From assembly GCA_041165345.1 (NCBI GenBank), contig JBEANQ010000105.1:1-8948 (forward strand): a stretch of 8,948 nt of DNA. The letters are read 5' to 3'. Both the position numbers and the translations under genes were made by a program. The stretch is from JBBKWH01 sp041165345 (GTDB lineage Bacteria > Pseudomonadota > Gammaproteobacteria > Pseudomonadales > Moraxellaceae). Below are positions 1 through 6,722 of the stretch, piece by piece (the first letter of the stretch is position 1; every line of letters begins with the position of its first letter). The notes below the pieces were generated by a model. It made no database searches. It was given only the letters and a program-made list of their open reading frames with translations, and was not told the DNA's origin.

Positions 1-520
1 CCCAAGCCTTGGTCAAGAAAACATCGATAAGGGCATCTTATCCACGCAAATTGGTTTTGCACTGGTTGCGGTGTTTATGATCGTGTTCTACCGCGTATTC
101 GGGGTGGTCGCAAACGTTGCCCTGTGTATGAACCTTGCCATGATCTTGGCTGCCATGGCCGCGATTGGTGCGGCACTCTCTTTGCCGGGTATTGCAGGGA
201 TCGTGCTGACCATTGGGATGGCAGTTGATGCCAACGTACTTATTTTTGAACGTATTCGTGAAGAGTTACGACGGGGAGCCAGCCCAAAACAAGCGATTGT
301 TGCAGGTTATGATCGTGCATTTGGCACTATTTTTGACTCAAACCTCACCACATTGCTGGTGGCATTTATTTTGTTTGCAGTGGGTTCAGGTCCGATCAAA
401 GGGTTTGCGGTTACCCTGTCCATTGGTATTTTATGCTCCATGTTTACCGCAATTACGGTGACGCGTGGTTTGATTCAATTGATTTACGGCAAACGCCGTG
501 TCGCTAAACTGAGCATCTAA
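1..520 (+). CDS. secD: SecD, C-terminal part (protein translocase subunit, 5' end off window)
   Basis: The reading frame is open from base 2 to a TAA at 518-520, giving the last 172 residues. SecD pairs with SecF in the inner membrane and uses the proton motive force to help pull proteins through SecYEG into the periplasm. The fragment begins with the family signature PSLGQENI just before transmembrane segment 2. It then shows the remaining hydrophobic segments (roughly residues 14-35, 38-60, 62-83, 111-128 and 134-156). The conserved GMAVDANVLIFERIREE motif is at 72-88. Its Asp76 corresponds to the membrane aspartate known to be needed for proton-coupled function (E. coli D519). A short basic tail (GKRRVAK) ends the protein, as is usual. 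The periplasmic P1 domain lies outside the window. secF follows directly, so the two are almost certainly cotranscribed. Family identity is clear. Confidence 0.97.
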   Translation, partial: PSLGQENIDKGILSTQIGFALVAVFMIVFYRVFGVVANVALCMNLAMILAAMAAIGAALSLPGIAGIVLTIGMAVDANVLIFERIREELRRGASPKQAIVAGYDRAFGTIFDSNLTTLLVAFILFAVGSGPIKGFAVTLSIGILCSMFTAITVTRGLIQLIYGKRRVAKLSI

Positions 521-527
521 AGGAGAT
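521..527 (+). promoter_or_regulatory. Strong ribosome binding site of secF
   Basis: AGGAGAT directly follows the secD stop codon. Its AGGAG core lies 6 nt before the secF ATG, a near-ideal Shine-Dalgarno sequence. It fixes the secF start at 532 and couples secF translation closely to the end of secD. Confidence 0.85.
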
Positions 528-531
528 CGAC

Positions 532-1497
532 ATGAGCGAAACATTGCCGAATGATGCACAGCCAAGTGACTCGTCCCCCATGAACGAAGAGCCAATCATT
601 CGCTTTATGCGTTGGCGCACCCCTATGGCGATTTTTTCGCTACTGATGGTGCTGATTGGCATCTACTCGTTAGCCACAAAAGGGCTTAACCTCGGTTTAG
701 ATTTTACAGGTGGCGTCTCTGCTGAGATCAACTACAGCAAGCCTGTTGAGCAAGAAGCCGTTAAAACAGCCTTAACCCAAGCAGGATTTAAGGATCCTGT
801 CGTTCAGTATTTGGGAAACCAACGTGACTTGATCGTACGAATGCCCTCACAATCGGGGCAGGACTTGGCTGCACGCTTAAATACAGCCGTTCAACTCCCT
901 GCGAACACAGCCACTGTGCAAAAAGTCGATGCGGTGGGCAGTCAGGTCGGAAGCGAACTATACCTACGCTCTGTGGGTGCAATTGTTCTGTCATTGGCTC
1001 TGATGTTGGTATATGTCGCCATTCGTTTTGAAATCAAACTCGCTTTAGGTGCTGTGATTTCATTACTGCATGACACGCTGTTTACTGTTGGGATTTTTTC
1101 CTTGATGGGCTGGCCGTTTGACATGACGGTGTTGGCAGCTGTATTGGCACTGATTGGTTATTCACTCAACGACACCATCGTGGTATTTGACCGTGTACGC
1201 GAAAACTTTCGTAAGGTTCGTGGGGCTGATTCTGCTGAAATCGTTGATATATCCCTGACTGAAACCCTCCGTCGTACCATTATGACTGTGGCCACCGTGT
1301 TATTGGTGGTGGTAGCGATGTTCCTTATGGGTGGTGAAGGCTTGTATTGGTTCTCTGTCACCATGTTGGTGGGGCTGTTTGCAGGAACCTACTCGTCTAT
1401 TTATATTGCTACCAGCTATGCATTGGCAATGGGGCTGTCACGGCAAGACTTTATCGTCAACGTAAAACCTGAGTTTGATGAGGAAGAAGTGCTGTAA
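532..1497 (+). CDS. secF: SecF, protein translocase subunit
   Basis: Complete 321-residue SecF, a normal length for the family. It is the inner-membrane partner of SecD in proton-driven export through SecYEG. After a hydrophilic N-terminal tail of about 30 residues come TM1 (about 31-50) and the family signature GLDFTGG (55-61). A periplasmic domain (about 62-140) follows, then five further membrane segments between about 146 and 300. The VGSQVGSEL element (135-143) precedes TM2. The motif GYSLNDTIVVFDRVREN (209-225) contains Asp214, and Arg247/Arg248 lie in TETLRRTI. These correspond to E. coli D213 and R247, implicated in proton coupling. The ATG at 532 is set by a strong Shine-Dalgarno sequence 11 nt after the secD stop. 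The gene ends 28 nt before a strong hairpin terminator, so it is the last gene of the secDF operon. The acidic C-terminus (EFDEEEVL) is unremarkable. Confidence 0.98.
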   Translation: MSETLPNDAQPSDSSPMNEEPIIRFMRWRTPMAIFSLLMVLIGIYSLATKGLNLGLDFTGGVSAEINYSKPVEQEAVKTALTQAGFKDPVVQYLGNQRDLIVRMPSQSGQDLAARLNTAVQLPANTATVQKVDAVGSQVGSELYLRSVGAIVLSLALMLVYVAIRFEIKLALGAVISLLHDTLFTVGIFSLMGWPFDMTVLAAVLALIGYSLNDTIVVFDRVRENFRKVRGADSAEIVDISLTETLRRTIMTVATVLLVVVAMFLMGGEGLYWFSVTMLVGLFAGTYSSIYIATSYALAMGLSRQDFIVNVKPEFDEEEVL

Positions 1498-1525
1498 ATC
1501 AGCATTCTACCTGTCATTGTCACTC

Positions 1526-1562
1526 CATCAAAAAACCGGCGCTTATGGCCGGTTTTTTGATG
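1526..1562. terminator. Bidirectional intrinsic terminator between secF and the convergent kinase gene
   Basis: A perfect 15-bp inverted repeat (1526-1540 with 1548-1562) encloses a 7-nt loop (1541-1547). The GC-rich inner stem is CCGGC/GCCGG and is flanked outside by six A residues on the left and six T residues on the right. Read on either strand, the hairpin is followed by a T run, so it can stop transcripts from secF (plus) and from the kinase gene (minus). Its position in the short gap between two converging genes fits this role. Confidence 0.93.
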
Positions 1563-1593
1563 CATATTCTCAGGCATATCTCATTGAATCTTG

Positions 1594-3411
1594 TTAAGCA
1601 ATCCACCGTGCCATATGCCGAATCATGTCTGAACGTGAGCTTGGCCAGCGCAACCAGTGATCAATACCAATCCGCTGACCTTGCTCACGCTGAATAGTCG
1701 TATCACGCTCGGCGGTTTGAATCACCACAACATGTTGATCTGTCGCATGGCGAACTGCATCAATCAGGTCACGCGTTACACTCATATTCACATGCACACA
1801 CACAACAACCGCATCAATATGGCCTTCTTGGCAAAGTTGAGCCGCATGCTCAACTGCTGTGACACGATGTACATTTAACCCCATCGAGGACAACATCCGT
1901 GCCAAATCGCCCGCAAGACCGGTTTCAAAAACGACCACGCGACGTGAAATGAGTTGTTGGTCAGGCGCATGTTGTTGCCATGGCAGCAGCGATACACCAA
2001 ACGTAAAGCAACTGCCTTGATTTAACTTACTTTGGATTTTTAGCTCACCATTCATAATTTGGGTCAAGCGTTGTGCCAATGCCAAGCCCATACCTGCGCC
2101 TTCATAACGCCGACTGTGTGCGCTATCCCCCTGAAAAAATGGCTTAAACACTTCTTCGTGCAAACTGGGGTCAATGCCGATTCCACTGTCTTCAACAGCA
2201 CAATACCAATGTGAGCGCTTATCGTCTGCCTCAATCCATGAGTGCAATCGGACATGACCTTCTTCAGTAAACTTGATGGCGTTGTCGAGCAGTAGGGTTA
2301 ACACTTGGCGAATTTTGCTCAGATCAGCCTCTAGTAACACATGACCATGACCGATATCGACCTCCATACGTAGCTGCTTACCTGCGGCTTGACGTTGAAA
2401 CTCTTCAACCAATTGTGTCAGCATTTGGGTGGGGTCAAAGCACTCAGGATGTAAGACAATACGCCCTTGCTCAAGCCCCAACATGGCTAAAATTTGATCT
2501 AATAATTTGGATAGATTTTGACTGCCATTGGCAATCATGCGCACACTATCGGCCTGCGTTGCCGTCAGTGGCTCTGCACGCATCAGTTGTACCCCACCCC
2601 AAATGGCATTGAGGGGTGTTTTAAGTTCATGGGTAATCATGGATTGAAAGTCATCACGACTGCTGCGGGCGAGTTTTTCACGCTGGGTCATGCGCTCAAC
2701 ATCACTGACCGCAAGACGCATACTGGTTTGCATGTCTTGCATTTGCCCTGATAGCACATCAAGGTCTCGTTCTAATGCAACTAGCTCGCTCACATGGCTT
2801 TGTTGACTTTGTAACGATGCGACAACGGGCTGACCTTGGCGCATTTGATCGGCCACCCAAATCAATCGCTTCAGTGGTTGTAGGGTTTGCTTTGCCCAAA
2901 GACGTAGACCCAACCACAAGATCAATAACACGATTGAAGTAATGGCGAGCTGCCGCTGTAATGCAGATTGAATATCTTGCAACTGTGGTGTCATATCCAC
3001 AGCAGTCTCAATATAGCCAATCAAAACATGTGAAGGCACGCGATCACGCATGATGAGAATATCGACATTGGCATATCGCTTAATCTTACGCTGTGATGCT
3101 TTTTTTAATAAATCAACTGCTTGAGACTCTGGAGGTTTTAAGGCCAAAAAACGAATCGACGCAATTCGTTTGGCTGAAATAATTTGTTTGACCTGTGCTT
3201 CAAACAAGTGCATGTCTTGTCGTTGTACACCATCTGCAACGGTAATAACCAGTGCATCCGCGACCCGCTGGGCAATGCCTGCTTGTTCTTGCTGCATGGC
3301 GTTGATCATGCGAACGCCTTCAAATCCCAGCATAAACAACAACAACGCGACCGCTGGAAGAAACACGGCGCGTTGCAACAGAACCTCAGCGGACAACATG
3401 CGTTGTGCCAT
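1594..3411 (-). CDS. Membrane sensor histidine kinase with degenerate C-terminal receiver-like domain
   Basis: Predicted 605-residue inner-membrane sensor kinase. In order from the ATG at 3411: TM1 (about 14-33), a periplasmic sensing region of roughly 120 residues, TM2 (about 156-172), and a HAMP-type linker with coiled coil (about 173-250). A HisKA domain follows with the H-box HELKTP. His261 is the expected autophosphorylation site, and the ExxT pattern typical of phosphatase-competent kinases is present. The ATP-binding domain has an N-box (LLLDNAIKF, Asn377), G1 (DSGIGI, 408-413), an F-box (FKPFF, 422-426) and G2 (GAGMGL, 438-443), so catalysis looks intact. Residues about 490-605 resemble a receiver domain lacking key residues. 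No partner regulator is visible. It lies just downstream of der, apparently in the same operon. The start is uncertain: an in-frame GTG at 3447, 3 nt after the der stop, would add 12 residues (617 total). I prefer the ATG because the extension is Trp/Cys-rich and atypical. The signal sensed and the target are unknown. The overall layout recalls GacS/BarA-type kinases, but orthology is not established. Confidence 0.9.
   Translation of the reverse strand: MAQRMLSAEVLLQRAVFLPAVALLLFMLGFEGVRMINAMQQEQAGIAQRVADALVITVADGVQRQDMHLFEAQVKQIISAKRIASIRFLALKPPESQAVDLLKKASQRKIKRYANVDILIMRDRVPSHVLIGYIETAVDMTPQLQDIQSALQRQLAITSIVLLILWLGLRLWAKQTLQPLKRLIWVADQMRQGQPVVASLQSQQSHVSELVALERDLDVLSGQMQDMQTSMRLAVSDVERMTQREKLARSSRDDFQSMITHELKTPLNAIWGGVQLMRAEPLTATQADSVRMIANGSQNLSKLLDQILAMLGLEQGRIVLHPECFDPTQMLTQLVEEFQRQAAGKQLRMEVDIGHGHVLLEADLSKIRQVLTLLLDNAIKFTEEGHVRLHSWIEADDKRSHWYCAVEDSGIGIDPSLHEEVFKPFFQGDSAHSRRYEGAGMGLALAQRLTQIMNGELKIQSKLNQGSCFTFGVSLLPWQQHAPDQQLISRRVVVFETGLAGDLARMLSSMGLNVHRVTAVEHAAQLCQEGHIDAVVVCVHVNMSVTRDLIDAVRHATDQHVVVIQTAERDTTIQREQGQRIGIDHWLRWPSSRSDMIRHMARWIA
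1597..1944 (-). other. Pseudo-receiver (REC-like) domain at the kinase C-terminus
   Basis: This segment encodes the last ~116 residues of the kinase (about 490-605 from the ATG at 3411). Alternating hydrophobic strands and helices match a receiver fold: RRVVVFETG at the first strand, IDAVVVCVHVNMS at the third, VVVIQTAE at the fourth and GIDHWLRWPSS at the fifth. Aligned by eye to canonical receivers, the acidic pair is reduced to one Glu (Glu496). The phosphoacceptor Asp is replaced by Cys538, and the conserved Lys before Pro is Trp589. The Thr of the TA motif (Thr566) remains. The domain therefore probably cannot accept phosphate. The fold assignment is an inference from pattern, not from a search. 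Confidence 0.65.
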
Positions 3412-3450
3412 GATCAGACGCCACACCACAAAACAGAATGACCACACATA

Positions 3451-4854
3451 TCAGCGCTTCTTATCTCGTTTTTTGAAGCTCTGAACATAGCGCCGCTTGC
3501 GCTCAGTGTCACGCTCACTGACCACGTTACGACGACCGGCAAACGGATTTTCGCCACTCTTAAACTCAATCTGTACTGGTGTGCCTTGCAAACGGAACAC
3601 TTTACGGAAGACGTTTTCAAGATAACGGCGATAATCGGCTGGTACGTGATCCATTTGATTACCGTGAATGACGATCAATGGTGGATTTTGTCCACCCATA
3701 TGCGCATAACGCATTTTGATGCGGCGACCACCCACCATGGGCGGCTGATGCTGCTCGACGGCGTCTTCCAAGATTTGGGTTAAGCGGTGCGTCGGCACTT
3801 TCAGCATGGCCGAGTCATAGGCACGGTGAATCGATGGATACAGCTCACCCACGCCTGTACCATGTAAGGCAGAGATCAAATGCACTTTGACCCACGGCAC
3901 AAAGTCAAAACGACGCTCGATGTCTTTTTTGACCTGACCACGGTCATAGTCACTCATGCCGTCCCATTTGTTGATCGCCAACACAATCGCACGGCCAGCC
4001 TCAAGCGCAAAGCCAATCAGATGCAGGTCTTGCTCGACAATCCCTTCGTGGGCGTCAATCACCACCACGACCACATGCGCGTCTTTCATCGCTTGTAGGG
4101 TTTTGATGACCGAGAATTTTTCGACCGTTTCGTCAATTTTGCCACGACGACGAACACCTGCGGTGTCGATCAAGGTGTATTGACGACCTTGGCGCTCAAA
4201 CGGAATATAAATACTGTCACGCGTGGTACCGGGCATGTCAAACACCACCACGCGGTCTTCGCCCAGCAAGCGATTGACCAGTGTGGATTTGCCCACATTG
4301 GGACGACCAATAATCGCAAGGCGCAAACCCGGTGCATTTTGGGTGCTGTCCAGTTCGATGTCTTCTGGCAAGGCCATCAGCACATCTTCAAGCAGCTGTG
4401 TGACCCCACGGCCATGACTGGCTGCGACATGGTGTGGCTCACCAAAACCGAGTTTAAAAAACTCACTCACAGCAGCTTCGGCATGTACACCGTCGACCTT
4501 GTTGGCAACCAAATGGACTTTCTTGCCCAAGGTGCGTAGGTCGGCCGCAATTTGTTCGTCAGAGGCCAGCAAACCCGCACGGGCATCAACAATAAACAAA
4601 ATGATGTCAGCTTCTTCAACCGCAGTCCGCGATTGCTCGGCCATGTATTGGTCGATGCCTTGCTCACTTTCACCAATACCGCCGGTATCAACCACAATAA
4701 ATGAGCGGTTTTCAAACGTGGCATCACCATATTGACGGTCACGGGTCAAACCCGGTAAGTCAGCCACCAACGCATTACGCGTTTTGGTGATTTGGTTAAA
4801 CAGGGTGGATTTGCCCACATTGGGCCGCCCGATCAGGGCGAGGACGGGTTTCAT
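3451..4854 (-). CDS. der: Der (EngA), double-domain ribosome assembly GTPase
   Basis: Complete 467-residue Der, an essential cytoplasmic GTPase with two tandem G domains that acts in maturation of the 50S ribosomal subunit. The first G domain has G1 GRPNVGKS (9-16), G3 DTGG (56-59) and G4 NKVD (118-121). The second repeats G1 at 183-190, then G3 DTAG (230-233), G4 NKWD (295-298) and G5 SAL (328-330). A KH-like domain (about 350-435) and a basic tail ending KKRDKKR follow, as in the family. All nucleotide-binding motifs are intact. The ATG lies 3 nt after the bamB stop, with only a weak, distant AGG as a Shine-Dalgarno sequence, so coupling to bamB translation is likely. The bamB-der order is common in gammaproteobacteria. 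Confidence 0.98.
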   Translation of the reverse strand: MKPVLALIGRPNVGKSTLFNQITKTRNALVADLPGLTRDRQYGDATFENRSFIVVDTGGIGESEQGIDQYMAEQSRTAVEEADIILFIVDARAGLLASDEQIAADLRTLGKKVHLVANKVDGVHAEAAVSEFFKLGFGEPHHVAASHGRGVTQLLEDVLMALPEDIELDSTQNAPGLRLAIIGRPNVGKSTLVNRLLGEDRVVVFDMPGTTRDSIYIPFERQGRQYTLIDTAGVRRRGKIDETVEKFSVIKTLQAMKDAHVVVVVIDAHEGIVEQDLHLIGFALEAGRAIVLAINKWDGMSDYDRGQVKKDIERRFDFVPWVKVHLISALHGTGVGELYPSIHRAYDSAMLKVPTHRLTQILEDAVEQHQPPMVGGRRIKMRYAHMGGQNPPLIVIHGNQMDHVPADYRRYLENVFRKVFRLQGTPVQIEFKSGENPFAGRRNVVSERDTERKRRYVQSFKKRDKKR

Positions 4855-4857
4855 GAA

Positions 4858-6009
4858 TCAACGAACCTGCCAAATACTGAGTGCGCCGGTGCTGCTATCA
4901 ACCAATAAGCGATCACCAACGACTCGAAGAAAACGAACCGCACCACGGGTACGGACACGACCGACGACTTTGCCTTCGGTTTGTTCAATCAGGTGAAGAT
5001 AGCCTTCGGCATCTCCAACCACAACATAACGGCCTAATACCACAGGATTGGATAAATCACGCCATGCAAGACTGGTTTGTGTCCAAAGACGCTTGCCATC
5101 TTGCTCATCATACGCTTCGATTTGACCCTGAGTGCTCGCCACATAGATATTACCTAAGCCTGTAGCAGTGCCACGCAGACTGCTGGTGTCGGCACGCCAA
5201 CGGGTACGCTGACTGTCTAGGTCAAGCGCCACCAATTGGCCTTGATAGCCCACCGCATACAACTGACGACCCGAGATTAGGGGATCACCGTCAATGTCGA
5301 CCATGCGTTGCACTTCTGAGCGTCCGTCATTAAACATGACCCGACGATCCCATTGTGGTACACCCGTCGCTAAATCAAGCGCATACAAACGGCCACCCGC
5401 GCTCGCAACAATCACTTGGTTGTCATCAAACAAGATAGGTGCCGATAAACCACGAATACTCAGAGCGGGTACTGCAACGTCAAAGCTCCACACTGGCTTG
5501 CCCGTTGCGCGATCTGTGCCCGTCACTGTGCCGTCGTTAGCCATGACCACCACACGGTCGGCAGTGACCAGCGCAGGGGCTAACAGCGAGGATGACAACG
5601 GCCGCTGCCAACGAATCGCACCGGTTTTGGCATCAAGGGCAATCAAGTGACCGTCATTGGTACCTACAACTGCCAAATCACCCTGCACACTCACGCCACT
5701 ACTGACATCACGTTTGAGGGTTTGTTGCCACAATTTTTGGCCTTTGTCAGACCACGCCGTCACCTCGCCCGCCCGATTAGCGGCAATGATCACATCGGCA
5801 GTCGTTGCCAATTGTAGGCGCAACGGGTCATGACGTTTTGCACCACCAATCTGTTGATGCCATGTTTCGCTTAGCATTTGCACAGGGGCATTGATGACAG
5901 GCAAAGAGCTGGGCTTGTGAAGCTCTGCTTTTAACCCACGATCACACCCTGTCAACGCCGTCATGCTCACCGCCAACACCGCAATCGCCACACGCGTTAA
6001 TGGCTTCAT
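4858..6009 (-). CDS. bamB: BamB, outer-membrane beta-barrel assembly lipoprotein
   Basis: Complete 383-residue lipoprotein, close to E. coli BamB in length. BamB binds BamA in the outer-membrane BAM complex and assists folding and insertion of beta-barrel proteins. The N-terminus is a lipoprotein signal: a short basic start, a hydrophobic core, and the lipobox LTGC with Cys22 as the predicted lipidated residue. Asp23 follows the Cys. Asp at this position is associated with inner-membrane retention in E. coli, but that rule is not reliable in other groups. The mature part carries PQQ-like beta-propeller repeats of the form (L/V)xAxDxxTGxxxW, at about 81-97, 120-137, 160-176, 206-222, 257-273, 296-312 and 336-352. 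The signature GDPLISGRQLYAVGYQGQL (241-259) matches the BamB-type propeller. The ATG overlaps the yfgM stop by 4 nt (ATGA). Confidence 0.96.
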   Translation of the reverse strand: MKPLTRVAIAVLAVSMTALTGCDRGLKAELHKPSSLPVINAPVQMLSETWHQQIGGAKRHDPLRLQLATTADVIIAANRAGEVTAWSDKGQKLWQQTLKRDVSSGVSVQGDLAVVGTNDGHLIALDAKTGAIRWQRPLSSSLLAPALVTADRVVVMANDGTVTGTDRATGKPVWSFDVAVPALSIRGLSAPILFDDNQVIVASAGGRLYALDLATGVPQWDRRVMFNDGRSEVQRMVDIDGDPLISGRQLYAVGYQGQLVALDLDSQRTRWRADTSSLRGTATGLGNIYVASTQGQIEAYDEQDGKRLWTQTSLAWRDLSNPVVLGRYVVVGDAEGYLHLIEQTEGKVVGRVRTRGAVRFLRVVGDRLLVDSSTGALSIWQVR

Positions 6010-6716
6010 GGGGCGCTTCCTTCTGCTTTAAGTGCATTCGGTTGCTCAATTTCTTTGACGGTCATGCCAAGGCTTTCCATTTTAACCTTAAGCAATTGGC
6101 GGGGAGTTTCGCGCTTAGCCAGTACATCCCATGCCACTTGATAGGCTTTTTTCGCGCCTGCTTTGTCATTTTTAAGCAGCAAAATGTCGCCTTTTAGCTC
6201 GTGTGCCGTTGCGACAAAGGCGGTTTCGGTCACTTTGGCAACGCTGGCCAAGGCAACATCAGACTTGCCCAATTGCGCTTGTACGCGTGCCAATCGAATC
6301 AAGGCCAACTGGGTCAAACCCACATCTTTAAGCGTCATGCTACTGGCTGTGGTCAATGCTTTTTCGGCGGCTGCGTAATCTTGGCGCTCTATGGCAAGAT
6401 TGGCTTCTAGCAGCAACGTTTGATACGCATAGGCGGTATCAGGGTTATTTTTGACCAGTGTACTGGCTTGAGATAAAAACTTGGTTCGGGCAGCAACATC
6501 TTGATGATTGGTGGTTACTGCCTTGCTGGCATCAATCAACGTATTATATTGATTATTTAAGGCAAATTGATCATCTTGCTGACTTTTCTGCCAGTAACTC
6601 CAACCAAAATAAGCAATCAGCGCCAGCAGCACACCACTGAGCGCCGAACTGCCATATTGGCGGATTAACCGCTTTAAACGGTCAATCTGTTCTTCATCGC
6701 TTAGATACTCAGCCAT
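6006..6716 (-). CDS. yfgM: YfgM-like membrane-anchored TPR protein (SecYEG-associated)
   Basis: Complete 236-residue protein, slightly longer than E. coli YfgM (206). A short acidic and basic cytoplasmic N-terminus (MAEYLSDEEQ, then RLKRLIRQYG) is followed by one membrane segment (about 22-40, ending FGWSYWQ). The alpha-helical periplasmic part that follows has a TPR-like pattern (about 60-205), with recurring Ala/Leu-rich helices such as TAYAYQTLLLEANLAIERQD. In E. coli, YfgM associates with SecYEG and the chaperone PpiD and is thought to help hand over exported proteins. The same role here is inferred from homology and context. The position between hisS and bamB is the conserved one. The start at 6716 is supported by an AGGAG sequence 9 nt upstream. 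The stop overlaps the bamB start codon. Confidence 0.93.
   Translation of the reverse strand: MAEYLSDEEQIDRLKRLIRQYGSSALSGVLLALIAYFGWSYWQKSQQDDQFALNNQYNTLIDASKAVTTNHQDVAARTKFLSQASTLVKNNPDTAYAYQTLLLEANLAIERQDYAAAEKALTTASSMTLKDVGLTQLALIRLARVQAQLGKSDVALASVAKVTETAFVATAHELKGDILLLKNDKAGAKKAYQVAWDVLAKRETPRQLLKVKMESLGMTVKEIEQPNALKAEGSAP
6017..6022 (-). promoter_or_regulatory. Ribosome binding site of bamB
   Basis: AAGGAA on the minus strand lies 7 nt before the bamB ATG, inside the last codons of yfgM. It supports the start at 6009 and the 4-nt overlap between the two genes. Confidence 0.75.
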
Positions 6717-6722
6717 GCCGTG

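Noticed and set aside
3170..3484. Plus-strand open frame across the kinase-der junction
   Set aside because: Its composition is Asn/Thr/Cys-rich, it has no motif, and it spans two well-supported minus-strand genes.
4180..4539. A 119-codon plus-strand open frame antisense to der
   Set aside because: It lies wholly inside the conserved GTPase gene, shows no recognisable motif or good ribosome binding site, and is best explained as a shadow of der codon bias.
5294..5650. A 118-codon plus-strand open frame antisense to bamB
   Set aside because: It mirrors the PQQ-repeat coding sequence on the other strand and has no independent support.
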